64,000 bases of DNA from Salinivirgaceae bacterium (GTDB lineage Bacteria; Bacteroidota; Bacteroidia; Bacteroidales; SZUA-534), in contig JAFXQB010000013.1 in assembly GCA_017527435.1 (NCBI GenBank), positions 16,065 through 80,064 of the forward strand, written 5' to 3'. The position numbers and the translations under genes were made by a program. Of this stretch, positions 36,560-44,824 are shown piece after piece. Position 1 is the first letter of the stretch, and the number at the start of each line of letters is the position of its first letter. Below the pieces are notes generated by a model. The model worked only from the letters and a program-made list of their open reading frames with translations, did no database searches and was not told the DNA's origin.

Positions 36560-38660
36560 CTTAATAACCATTGTTTTTTGCTTAACGGCAACAATGGCTT
36601 TTGCACAAAATGGTGCGGAAATTGATGATTTAACCAATCAGCCCGATGGCCGCAAAAGCCGCATTCTGCTTGAGCGCGCCGAGCAAAACCGCAACACCTA
36701 TCCCACTCTGGCTCGCGAGCAGATTGCCGAAGCCATTTTCATATCGCAGGGCTCAACCGATTACGAAACGTTTGTAAACGCACTGATAATCAAACTGAAA
36801 CTGCTTTGCGCCGCTGACAGCGTTACCGAAGCCGAAAACCAATTGAAAACCGCAGAGAAAGCCGCCAAACGCTCTGGCAGCAAGGAATTGCAGGCTCGCG
36901 TCACTCTTGCCCAAGCCGACATTCTTGTGGCTGAAAACAAATTGGACAAGGCAGCCGAAATCTACACGAAACTGGTTGCAGATTACTCAAAATCAGACTT
37001 TTGCGATATTGCAATAACCGCCGCCAACCAACTGGGCTATATCTACCGCGAGAAAAATTTGGCCGAGCAGTCGCAAAAATCGTTTCTGAAGGCCATTGAG
37101 ATTGAGAGCCACAGCGATTTTCCCGAACTTAAAGCCGTGAGCCTGAACTTTTTAGGCAGTCACTTCTGGCGCAGCGGAAACTACACTCAAGCACTCGACT
37201 ACTACCGTCAGGCACTTGAAATACGCAAAGGCTACAAAAACGAGTTCGACATTGTTAACTCGCTGATTAACATTGGAAATACGTACCAAAATATGGGCGA
37301 TTTCAGCAATGCGCTCACCTATCAGACCCAAGCAATGCAGATTGCCGAAAAGTGGGAAAACAAACTCACTATAGCGCAGATAATGAACTACATAGGCAAC
37401 ATTTACTGGCGCCGCAGCCTTTACGACAGTTCGCTTTGCTACTATCGGCAGTCGATAACTCTTTATGAATCAATGGGTAACCGCCTGAAAACCGCAAGCC
37501 TGAACGACAACATTGGCAACGCCTACAAGATGAACAGCCGGTTCGATTCGGCAATGCACTACTACAATTCGGCTCTGGCCATAAGAGAAGAGTTGGGCAG
37601 CAAACCCGACATTGCCTACTCGCTTTCGAATATTGCTTCAATCTATTGGAATACAACAAAATACACGCAAGCTCTTGATAGCTATTTCCAGGCGCTCGAA
37701 ATCCGAGAAGAGATTGGCGACAAGGCCAACGCCGCTAGTTCGCTGACAAATATCGGTCTAATTTACAGAGATTTAACAGACTACGACAAGGCTATCAGCT
37801 ATTTGGAACGAGCTTTGAATATTTACAAAAGCATTGGTAATAAAGAACTTACAGCGTCGGCGCTCAATCATATTGGCAGCACGCACCGAATGGCTGGAAA
37901 TCTGCAACTTGCGCTCGACAGCCACATGCAGGCGCTGCGCATCCGCCAAGAGATTGGCGACAAGAACGGTTGCGCCGCTTCGATGAACAATATCGGGCTG
38001 ATTTACCACGATTTAGGCGACACAGACAAAGCCATCGACTTCTTCAACGAAGCGCTTGAAATCTACCAATCGTCTGGCAATCAGCAGGCTGCAGGGTTTG
38101 TGCTGAACAACATTGGCGATGTTCTTACACTCGTCGGCAAGGGCCAACAGGCTGTGGCTCAATATAAAACCGCACTCGCCATCTTTCAAAAAATGGACGA
38201 TAAACGCGGCATTGCCATCACATCGCAGAACATTGGCCAATTCTACTATTCCGCAAAACGTTACAATGAAGCCAAACCATTCTACAGCAATGCTTTGCAG
38301 TGCGCGCAAGCGATTAACGACCTTGAGATTTCAAAGAATGTCAGTTTCGACCTTTTCAATCTCTACGACCAAACTGGCAACAGCGCTAAAGCATTGGAAA
38401 TATACAAGATATATAACGCTTGCCGCGATTCGATAAGCAACAACGAAAATACCCGGCGAATGCTCGAACTGCAATCGCTCTACGAGATTAAAGTGAAGGA
38501 AAAGGACACCGAGCTGCAAAAAAGCAAGGACGAGAATAACATTCTGAAAATCAGTAGCAAAAATCGAAATTTGAGTTACTTTGCCGATGTTGCGGTACTG
38601 GTGTTCGCACTAGGGCTTTTCATATTTAGCAGACGAAGAAAACTTACTGAAAAGCAATAA
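36546..38660 (+). CDS. TPR protein with membrane anchor, no output domain
   Basis: ATG 36546 gives 704 residues with a signal peptide (MKINNLITIVFCLTATMAFAQ); it overlaps the lipoprotein by 14 bases. About eleven TPR units follow, each of the form SLxNIGxxYxxxGDxxxALxYYxxALxIxxxxG, closely similar to those of the phosphatase gene at 33300. A coiled coil and a C-terminal helix (FADVAVLVFALGLFIFSRRRK) end the protein where the phosphatase version would continue into its PP2C domain. It looks like a paralogue that has lost, or never had, the output domain and might act as a decoy or partner. The stop is 8 bases from the convergent peptidase gene. Confidence 0.8.
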   Translation: MKINNLITIVFCLTATMAFAQNGAEIDDLTNQPDGRKSRILLERAEQNRNTYPTLAREQIAEAIFISQGSTDYETFVNALIIKLKLLCAADSVTEAENQLKTAEKAAKRSGSKELQARVTLAQADILVAENKLDKAAEIYTKLVADYSKSDFCDIAITAANQLGYIYREKNLAEQSQKSFLKAIEIESHSDFPELKAVSLNFLGSHFWRSGNYTQALDYYRQALEIRKGYKNEFDIVNSLINIGNTYQNMGDFSNALTYQTQAMQIAEKWENKLTIAQIMNYIGNIYWRRSLYDSSLCYYRQSITLYESMGNRLKTASLNDNIGNAYKMNSRFDSAMHYYNSALAIREELGSKPDIAYSLSNIASIYWNTTKYTQALDSYFQALEIREEIGDKANAASSLTNIGLIYRDLTDYDKAISYLERALNIYKSIGNKELTASALNHIGSTHRMAGNLQLALDSHMQALRIRQEIGDKNGCAASMNNIGLIYHDLGDTDKAIDFFNEALEIYQSSGNQQAAGFVLNNIGDVLTLVGKGQQAVAQYKTALAIFQKMDDKRGIAITSQNIGQFYYSAKRYNEAKPFYSNALQCAQAINDLEISKNVSFDLFNLYDQTGNSAKALEIYKIYNACRDSISNNENTRRMLELQSLYEIKVKEKDTELQKSKDENNILKISSKNRNLSYFADVAVLVFALGLFIFSRRRKLTEKQ

Positions 38661-38668
38661 GATATCCC

Positions 38669-41119
38669 CTATCTTTTGACAAATCGGTCGAACAAAATCT
38701 CACCATTACCAATTGTGGTTCGCACAAGGTAAACACCGCTAGGCAAATCAAAAATAGGAAGCAAGCAATTGTATGAATCTACGGCAACGCGCTTAACCAC
38801 AAAACCTTGCATAGAGATTATCTCAACGCTGCCTATCGGGCTTTCACATTCGATTGTAACAAAATCGGTGGCGGGATTGGGAAAAAGCACAAGCGTTTTT
38901 TGCGGTGGGCAATCAGTTTGAGCCACTGACGTGAATCCGAGCGAAACCGGTAGCGTACCGCGATGCCACATGCCGCCGTAGTGCTCGCCATAATTCACTG
39001 CCCCGGCCCACATTCCGCGGCCGTTGGGCGCAATGCCAATGGCTGTAAATTGGTCAATATCAGTATAAAAATCGGCATAATTGCTGAAAGTTGCACCATC
39101 GTCTATGCTGAACGACAGCCCCGATGATGTAAGATCCCCGTTAAATCCAACGCTCACTAGTGTGTCAGTGCCCGGCACATAGGCAAAACCGGTTATAAAG
39201 AACAGACCTTGCGGATGAATCTGTTCCCAATCAGAGCCGCCATTGGTAGTGCGATATGCCGCATAATTATTTGCAGACAAAGTACTTATCACGCCGGTGT
39301 CATTATCGCGGAAAGCGAGTTTGAATTCAGTGTTGCAAGGTGTCTGCACCACAGTCCAAGTTGCGCCGCGGTCGATAGAACGGAACAGCCGCCCTGCGCT
39401 AGTGCCAAAGAAAACCGTGTTGCCACAGACTGCAAAACTGCCTACAAGGCCCGTCTCGTCGCGTTTGTTGGCCGGAATGCGCGATGCCTGAACACGTGTC
39501 CACTGCTTGCCACCGTCGGTGGTGGTGTAGATTTCGAAGTAGCCGCCGTTGGGGTCGCCAATGCAGACACCCGACTGCGAGTCCCAAAAATGAATGGCAT
39601 TGGGGAACGCGCTTTTGCCGCTGAACGTGGCCGACGGCTGCACCGCCCATGTAGTTCCACCATCGGTTGTGTGCGCTATCTTGCCGCCTGTCAGCGTATT
39701 AGAGTTGACGCTCACATAAACCGACGCCCATGCTTCGGTGGCACTCACTGCGCTTATCGACGAAATCGTATAACTCTCATTTTTAGGAATATTCACCGTT
39801 CCGGACAGCCACGACTCACCGCCGTCGGTGGTGCGGCAGAAATCCATGCACTGCCCGTTGCTGATGGTGGCATTGTAGGCCGACGCCCACGCAACCTGCT
39901 CATTGACAGCTGATATATTCTGAATGCCACGGTTCACTTTCTTAAATCCCGATGATTGCAAAGTCCAAAGCAAAGGCGTTTCTGTTGACGGACGAATGCC
40001 CACAACTGCGTCGAGTTCGCGGTCGAAATGCGTTGATTCGAGAATCATCTTGTCGGGCAGGAAAAAACCATCGCATTCACCGCCCCACCCCCAATTAACA
40101 TGAAGATAACCATCTGAATTATAGCCATCTACAACCCATGCATGACCTTCATCGTTGCTAGTTGCACCTGAATAGATGACCGGCCGCCCGGCATCAATTT
40201 CATTCATTATCAGACTGAACCACTGCTCGTTTGTATAATCAGCATAGGTGCAGAGCATGATTGAGTCAGAATAGCGGAAATAGTGCGGCATCGCGTAAAG
40301 CACATCAACTGTGTACGAGCCCGAGCCGTTTTTGGTGTACGACATATCGACAGCCACACCCGCGTGACGCAGCAGCTGCGCTACGGCCGATTTTTCGGCG
40401 GCCGAATGCTGTCTGTTCAGCTTGTCGGGCATCAGGTCCCAATGGTAGGTGGTTGCCCCAAAATTGGCCGACTGCTGCCCTATTTCGGGATTTTCCGACG
40501 GCACGTATTTGTGCCATCCGCGCCCTGTTTCCGGCCAACGGTGATGGCGCATAATCTGCCCCATTGCCACGGCCACGCATCCGGCAAAGGTCGGGCACGA
40601 ATCGTTGTAAGCGCCGCGCTGTTCCCACGCCGATGTAAGCAGCGGCCCGACGGTTATAACCGAATCGATAATCGATACGGTATCAGCCACTTGCGTAGAA
40701 TCAACTATTGGTGTTGAATCGGCGCGGGCACGCCATTTACGAAGGTTGGCGGTCGAGCCGATGCCCGACTGACGCACCGCTGATATTTTCTGCCCATAAC
40801 GGTCGAGTTGGCGCATAAGCATCTTGTTTTCAATGGGTTCGCTTGCAGGCGATGTGTGCGAGAAGCCTAAAACGGGGTTCACCGCATCATCGGCCGCAAT
40901 GATGGCAAACCCGCCATCGGCTTGACCGAAAACATAATAAACCGTGTCGGCACCGACTGTGCCAACATAGAGCAAACTTATTGTGGATGAAGACTTTTGC
41001 GTGTTTTTGCCGAAGACATCGGCTGCGGTGGTCCGAGCCTTGTCAACGGGCACAAAACCTGCCATCAACTGATTGACAATCAATAATAAAATAGTTGCTA
41101 TTGAAAGCAATTGTTTCAT
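38669..41119 (-). CDS. Secreted C10 (streptopain-like) cysteine peptidase with T9SS sorting domain
   Basis: ATG 41119 gives 816 residues with a signal peptide (KQLLSIATILLLIVNQLMAG). Residues 20-125 are a Spi-type prodomain. The peptidase follows with nucleophile Cys181 in AGCVAVAMGQIM and His326 in EGHAWVVDGY, then VNWGWGGECDGF. From 370 to 730 there are five or more BNR/Ycf48-like blade repeats (TTDGGESW, TTDGGTTW, TTDGGKQW). The last 75 residues are a type A T9SS sorting domain (LFPNPATDF ... SGVYLVRT). So it is exported by the Sec and type IX systems to the cell surface, activated by loss of the prodomain, and may recognise its target through the beta-propeller. It begins 1 base after the SpmAB-like stop. 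Confidence 0.9.
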   Translation of the reverse strand: MKQLLSIATILLLIVNQLMAGFVPVDKARTTAADVFGKNTQKSSSTISLLYVGTVGADTVYYVFGQADGGFAIIAADDAVNPVLGFSHTSPASEPIENKMLMRQLDRYGQKISAVRQSGIGSTANLRKWRARADSTPIVDSTQVADTVSIIDSVITVGPLLTSAWEQRGAYNDSCPTFAGCVAVAMGQIMRHHRWPETGRGWHKYVPSENPEIGQQSANFGATTYHWDLMPDKLNRQHSAAEKSAVAQLLRHAGVAVDMSYTKNGSGSYTVDVLYAMPHYFRYSDSIMLCTYADYTNEQWFSLIMNEIDAGRPVIYSGATSNDEGHAWVVDGYNSDGYLHVNWGWGGECDGFFLPDKMILESTHFDRELDAVVGIRPSTETPLLWTLQSSGFKKVNRGIQNISAVNEQVAWASAYNATISNGQCMDFCRTTDGGESWLSGTVNIPKNESYTISSISAVSATEAWASVYVSVNSNTLTGGKIAHTTDGGTTWAVQPSATFSGKSAFPNAIHFWDSQSGVCIGDPNGGYFEIYTTTDGGKQWTRVQASRIPANKRDETGLVGSFAVCGNTVFFGTSAGRLFRSIDRGATWTVVQTPCNTEFKLAFRDNDTGVISTLSANNYAAYRTTNGGSDWEQIHPQGLFFITGFAYVPGTDTLVSVGFNGDLTSSGLSFSIDDGATFSNYADFYTDIDQFTAIGIAPNGRGMWAGAVNYGEHYGGMWHRGTLPVSLGFTSVAQTDCPPQKTLVLFPNPATDFVTIECESPIGSVEIISMQGFVVKRVAVDSYNCLLPIFDLPSGVYLVRTTIGNGEILFDRFVKR

Positions 41120-41120
41120 A

Positions 41121-42353
41121 TCATCCCCAGAAAATATATGCCACAACAATTGCCGCCACAATGCTCGCAAGGTCGGCAAGCAGGCCGCAGACCACAGCGT
41201 GGCGCGTTTTGGTAATGCTCACGCTACCAAAATAGACGGCCAGAATGTAGAACGTGGTGTCGGTTGCCCCTTGGAAACAGCACGCCAAACGGCCAGCAAA
41301 CGAGTCGGCGCCCATTTGGTTCATCGTCTCAATCATCACGCCACGCGCACCCGAGCCGCTCAAAGGCTTCATAAATGCCGTGGGCAGAGCATCGACAAAA
41401 TCGGTGTTCAAGCCAACCAGGGCAAAGAACGAGCGCAGGCCGTCAATCAGGAAATCGAGCGCGCCCGAAGTGCGGAAAACGCCCACCCCGACAAGTATCG
41501 CAATCAGATACGGAATGATTTTGATGGCAACGCCAAAGCCTTCCTTCGCGCCTTCGATAAACGCTTCATATACATTCACTTTCCGTCTGATAGCCAATGC
41601 AATAAACGAAATAATCACGCAAAACAGAATGATGTTGGCAATGAGCGACGACTGCGCGTTGACTGCTTCGCGCGGCAGCGTCACAAAGTACCAAATCAGG
41701 CCGCTGATGATGAGCGAGAAAACGGCGAAATAGCCGAGAAAAACCTTGTTGAAAAGATTGATTTTCTGAAAGATGGAAACCGCCAGAATTCCGACAATAG
41801 TGCTGAAAAATGTTGCAATCAGAATTGGGATGAAAACATCGGACGGGTCGGCGGCGCCCATCTGCGCACGGTAAACCATAATGCTCACAGGTATCAGCGT
41901 CAGTCCTGAAGTGTTGAGTACCAAGAACATAATCATTGAGTTCGACGCGGTGTCCTTCTTCGGGTTCAGTTCCTGCAATTGGCTCATTGCCTTCAGTCCG
42001 AGCGGCGTGGCGGCATTGTCGATGCCGAGCATATTGGCCGCAAGGTTCATCATTATTGAGCCGTTAACAGGGTGATTTTTAGGGATTTCGGGGAACAATT
42101 TATTGAAAAACGGCCCCATAATGCGCGAGAAGACGTTAATCATTCCGCCCTTCTCGCCTATCCGCATCAGGCCAAGCCAGAGCGTCATCACGCCAGTCAG
42201 GCCGAGAGAGATTTCGAAGCCCGTTTTGGCCATATCGAAGGTGCTTGCCACCATTGCCGAAAAAATCTGCGTGTCGCCCAGAAAAATCAGTTTGATGAGC
42301 GCCACCACAAACGCTATCACGAAGAATGCTATCCAGATGTAGTTGAGAGCCAT
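41121..42353 (-). CDS. Nucleoside-recognition (SpmA/SpmB fusion) membrane protein
   Basis: 410 residues with about ten membrane helices. Two nucleoside-recognition (Gate) domains: residues 45-170 (TGFEISLGLTGVMTLWLGLMR, NMLGIDNAATPLGLKAM, with the NAA/ATPLG motif) and 270-405 (EGAKEGFGVAIKIIPYLIA, MKPLSGSGARGVMIE). This is the SpmA-SpmB fusion of non-sporulating Bacteroidota. Function in these bacteria is unclear; Gate proteins transport small solutes. It is upstream of the C10 peptidase with only 1 base between, so both share a transcript, but I know of no functional link. Confidence 0.85.
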   Translation of the reverse strand: MALNYIWIAFFVIAFVVALIKLIFLGDTQIFSAMVASTFDMAKTGFEISLGLTGVMTLWLGLMRIGEKGGMINVFSRIMGPFFNKLFPEIPKNHPVNGSIMMNLAANMLGIDNAATPLGLKAMSQLQELNPKKDTASNSMIMFLVLNTSGLTLIPVSIMVYRAQMGAADPSDVFIPILIATFFSTIVGILAVSIFQKINLFNKVFLGYFAVFSLIISGLIWYFVTLPREAVNAQSSLIANIILFCVIISFIALAIRRKVNVYEAFIEGAKEGFGVAIKIIPYLIAILVGVGVFRTSGALDFLIDGLRSFFALVGLNTDFVDALPTAFMKPLSGSGARGVMIETMNQMGADSFAGRLACCFQGATDTTFYILAVYFGSVSITKTRHAVVCGLLADLASIVAAIVVAYIFWG

Positions 42354-42359
42354 TGATTA

Positions 42360-42456
42360 TTTAGGATTTAGGATTTAGAATTTAGGATATAGGATTTAAG
42401 ATTTATTATCAAATGTTGTTGGGGGTTGGTAGGGACGCGATTTATCGCGTCCGATT
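42360..42456. repeat. Word repeats and REP-like palindrome
   Basis: TTAGGATTTAGGATTTAG variants (42361-42404), then the inverted repeat GGACGCGATTTATCGCGTCC at 42433-42452 with 9-bp stems. The palindrome and its left flank GTTGGTAGGGACGCGATT match the element at 14418-14445. Confidence 0.78.
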
Positions 42457-42459
42457 GTC

Positions 42460-43080
42460 TTAATTTTCAGTTTGTGTTTGTGTTAACATCGCATCAAGTA
42501 TCGTTCTCATTTTCTGACCGTTCCATTGTGCCATTCCGCTTTTGCGCATCAGGATGTTCCCTTCGGCGTCAATCAGGAATGTTACGGGCAGAGTGCTTGT
42601 CGAGAGTTGCTCGGGATATTTTTTAATTGGCAGATAGACAGGCAAATCCAGATTCTTTCGCTTGACGAATTTAGCCACATCGGTGCGTTTCTCGTTGGTC
42701 ACGAAGACGAAATTCACCTTGTCGGCATAGTTGGCGTAAAGGCTGCGGAACTGCCCCATCTCGGCCAGGCACGGTGCGCACCATGATGCCCAATAATTGA
42801 TAATTGTCGGCTTACCAGCGAAATCGGCCAGCGTGCAGGTATCGCCCCCGAGCGTGCGCAGATGCCAGTCGAGCGACGACGTGAACAGCGGAATGGGCTG
42901 CTTGAGCAGCGACGGCTGATAGACAAAAACCGTCGGTTTCAGCACCAGTGCGATGGTCGATTTCCGCGTCTGCGGAATCATAATGAAAACGGCCAGCAGC
43001 ACGATTATCAAGTCCACAGCCAGACTGAATTTCGACTTGCGGCTCAACAGATTTGTGAAGTAATTCTTGAAAAATTCCAT
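42460..43080 (-). CDS. TlpA-like thiol-disulfide oxidoreductase
   Basis: ATG 43080 gives 206 residues; the frame is open further upstream but that part is not protein-like. One N-terminal membrane anchor (FSLAVDLIIVLLAVFIMIP) is followed by a thioredoxin fold with the redox motif WASWCAPC near residues 103-110 and the cis-Pro region in STLPVTFLIDAEG. It is periplasmic and probably reduces cytochrome or envelope disulfides. It stands alone between the SpmAB-like gene and an aminotransferase, with no cytochrome genes nearby. Confidence 0.88.
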   Translation of the reverse strand: MEFFKNYFTNLLSRKSKFSLAVDLIIVLLAVFIMIPQTRKSTIALVLKPTVFVYQPSLLKQPIPLFTSSLDWHLRTLGGDTCTLADFAGKPTIINYWASWCAPCLAEMGQFRSLYANYADKVNFVFVTNEKRTDVAKFVKRKNLDLPVYLPIKKYPEQLSTSTLPVTFLIDAEGNILMRKSGMAQWNGQKMRTILDAMLTQTQTEN

Positions 43081-43186
43081 ATACAAATTAAAAAACAGCG
43101 CAAGGTAGCAAAATTTGCGGCGCGCAGGCGACAAAAAAAGCGGTCCGACTTGCGCCGAACCGCCATAACTATTAATCGAAAAGAAC

Positions 43187-44479
43187 TTACTTTCCTGACA
43201 CTTCCTTGCAAGCTGCCAGAATGCCGTCGAACATCGGGCGGATGTCTTTTTCGGCAACGGCCGAGAAGGCGATGCGGATGAGCCCGTTGATGTTGATGGT
43301 GCCGATGCTGTACTTCTCAATGAGCAGCATACGAACCTTTTCGGCATCGATTCCGTCGGCGGGCTTGATGCACATAAAATAGCCCGAATTGTAAGGCAGA
43401 GCCTTGAAGTACGGTGCATATTTCGGGTCGCTCAAAGTGTTGCGCACGGCGTTGTAACGAGCCTGCATAATATCGAGTTTGGCTTTCTTCTCGGCAGCGT
43501 AGGTTGGCGATTCAAATGCCTGAACCAAAAGCGATTGCGAAAGGTTGCTCGCATTCGAGATGTTGCCACGCACGGCGCCTGCAGTCTTGTTCTCGAGCGC
43601 TTCGTAGAGTTGGGCGTCGCCACCCTTGACGGCGTATGTGATGAATCCCACACGGAAGCCCCAAACGTAGTCTTCTTTTGTCGGGCCATCGACTTTCACT
43701 GCGAGCACATTCTCGTGCAAATCAGCCAGATAAGCAAACGGCGACTGACGGTCGACACCTTCTTCGTAAACAAGTCCGAAGTAAGCGTCGTCGCAGATAA
43801 CGGCGATTTTCTTGCCCTTTTCGGCGGCGTTTTTGATGGCCGCAACCAGAGCCTGCATCTCGTCGGTACGCGGCGAGTAGCCCGTCGGGTTGTTGGGGAA
43901 ATTGAGCAGCAGCACCTTCTTGTCGCCATCGTCCAGCAGAGCGGCAGAAAGCGACGCAACGTCCATCCTGTCGCCATCAAACAAGTTATACGGTGTGATT
44001 TTTGCGCCGTAAGCGTTCGACAGAGCCAGATTGTAGTTGCCCCAATAAAGGTTCGGAACCAGAATTTCCTGTCCGTCGTTCAGGAACATATATCCAGCCA
44101 TACTGATGCCGTGAGTGAGCGCGCTTGTGGTGATGGACAGACTGATGGTGATGCCCTTCAGACGCGGATTCTTCTCGGCAATCATTGCCTGCCAGCGTTT
44201 GCGGATGTCGGGACGACCGAAACTTGGTGCGTAAAGGAACGCCTTGTCGGCCGCGATGCCCAGCTTCGAGCTGATGCTTTCAAGGTGCATCGGCGAGCCG
44301 TCGTCTTCAATGGCCGTGCCGATGGTGGCGTTGATGCGGGTGCCTTTGGCTTCAGCGCCCTGCCCCAAAATACCTTTCTTCGGGAAGAAAATGTTCTTGC
44401 CCCGTTCTGACAACAAATCAAATACCGCCTTGTTTTTTGCGGCGATAATCTCATTCAAGTTCTGTGCTTGCGGATTCAT
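43187..44479 (-). CDS. PLP-dependent aminotransferase, class I/II
   Basis: 430 residues of fold type I. Visible parts: substrate loop near TIGTAIEDDGSPMHL, PLP-phosphate region SITTSALTHGISMAGY, NFPNNPTGYSPRTDEM with the Asn that contacts PLP, ICDDAYFGLVYEEG with the PLP-N1 Asp, and AVKVDGPTKEDYVWGFRVGF with the Schiff-base Lys. The C-terminal Arg is in NGLIRIAFSAV. Length is above average because of an N-terminal extension. Substrate cannot be told. It has a perfect promoter 25 bases upstream and divergent esterase neighbours, so it is a single-gene unit. Confidence 0.9.
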   Translation of the reverse strand: MNPQAQNLNEIIAAKNKAVFDLLSERGKNIFFPKKGILGQGAEAKGTRINATIGTAIEDDGSPMHLESISSKLGIAADKAFLYAPSFGRPDIRKRWQAMIAEKNPRLKGITISLSITTSALTHGISMAGYMFLNDGQEILVPNLYWGNYNLALSNAYGAKITPYNLFDGDRMDVASLSAALLDDGDKKVLLLNFPNNPTGYSPRTDEMQALVAAIKNAAEKGKKIAVICDDAYFGLVYEEGVDRQSPFAYLADLHENVLAVKVDGPTKEDYVWGFRVGFITYAVKGGDAQLYEALENKTAGAVRGNISNASNLSQSLLVQAFESPTYAAEKKAKLDIMQARYNAVRNTLSDPKYAPYFKALPYNSGYFMCIKPADGIDAEKVRMLLIEKYSIGTININGLIRIAFSAVAEKDIRPMFDGILAACKEVSGK

Positions 44480-44503
44480 ACTGCGTGTATTTTATCGGGG
44501 TGC

Positions 44504-44532
44504 AAAAATACACGTTTTTCACGTGATTTCAA
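44504..44532 (-). promoter_or_regulatory. Aminotransferase promoter
   Basis: On the minus strand: TTG (44532-44530), 18 bases, TATTTTTG (44511-44504), 25 bases before the start codon. The rest of the gap up to 44824 shows no gene and no clear repeat. Confidence 0.72.
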
Positions 44533-44824
44533 TATGGGTTTTACGTAATGGATAATTGATGGAATCGAAAGCGGGATTGAGTGAGTGCCGCAATGTGATA
44601 ATCGTTATGGACACCGACTTCGTCATCGTTATTGTCATAGTCATCGTTTTCAATTTGCGTTTGTGTCGCCGATTTTAATACATTGCAGCACATTTTTATA
44701 ATTGTGTTGGCCGCGGTTTGAACGCCAAAAACACGATATATGCGCAAGAAACAAAAAATCAATTTATGGACTAAATGATTTATTTACAATAAACTAATAC
44801 TCTAATAACAAAACTTTTAGGATT

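Noticed and set aside
44541..44762. 73-residue minus-strand frame between the aminotransferase and esterase genes
   Set aside because: It overlaps the aminotransferase upstream region, has no signal peptide or motif, and its composition fits non-coding sequence.
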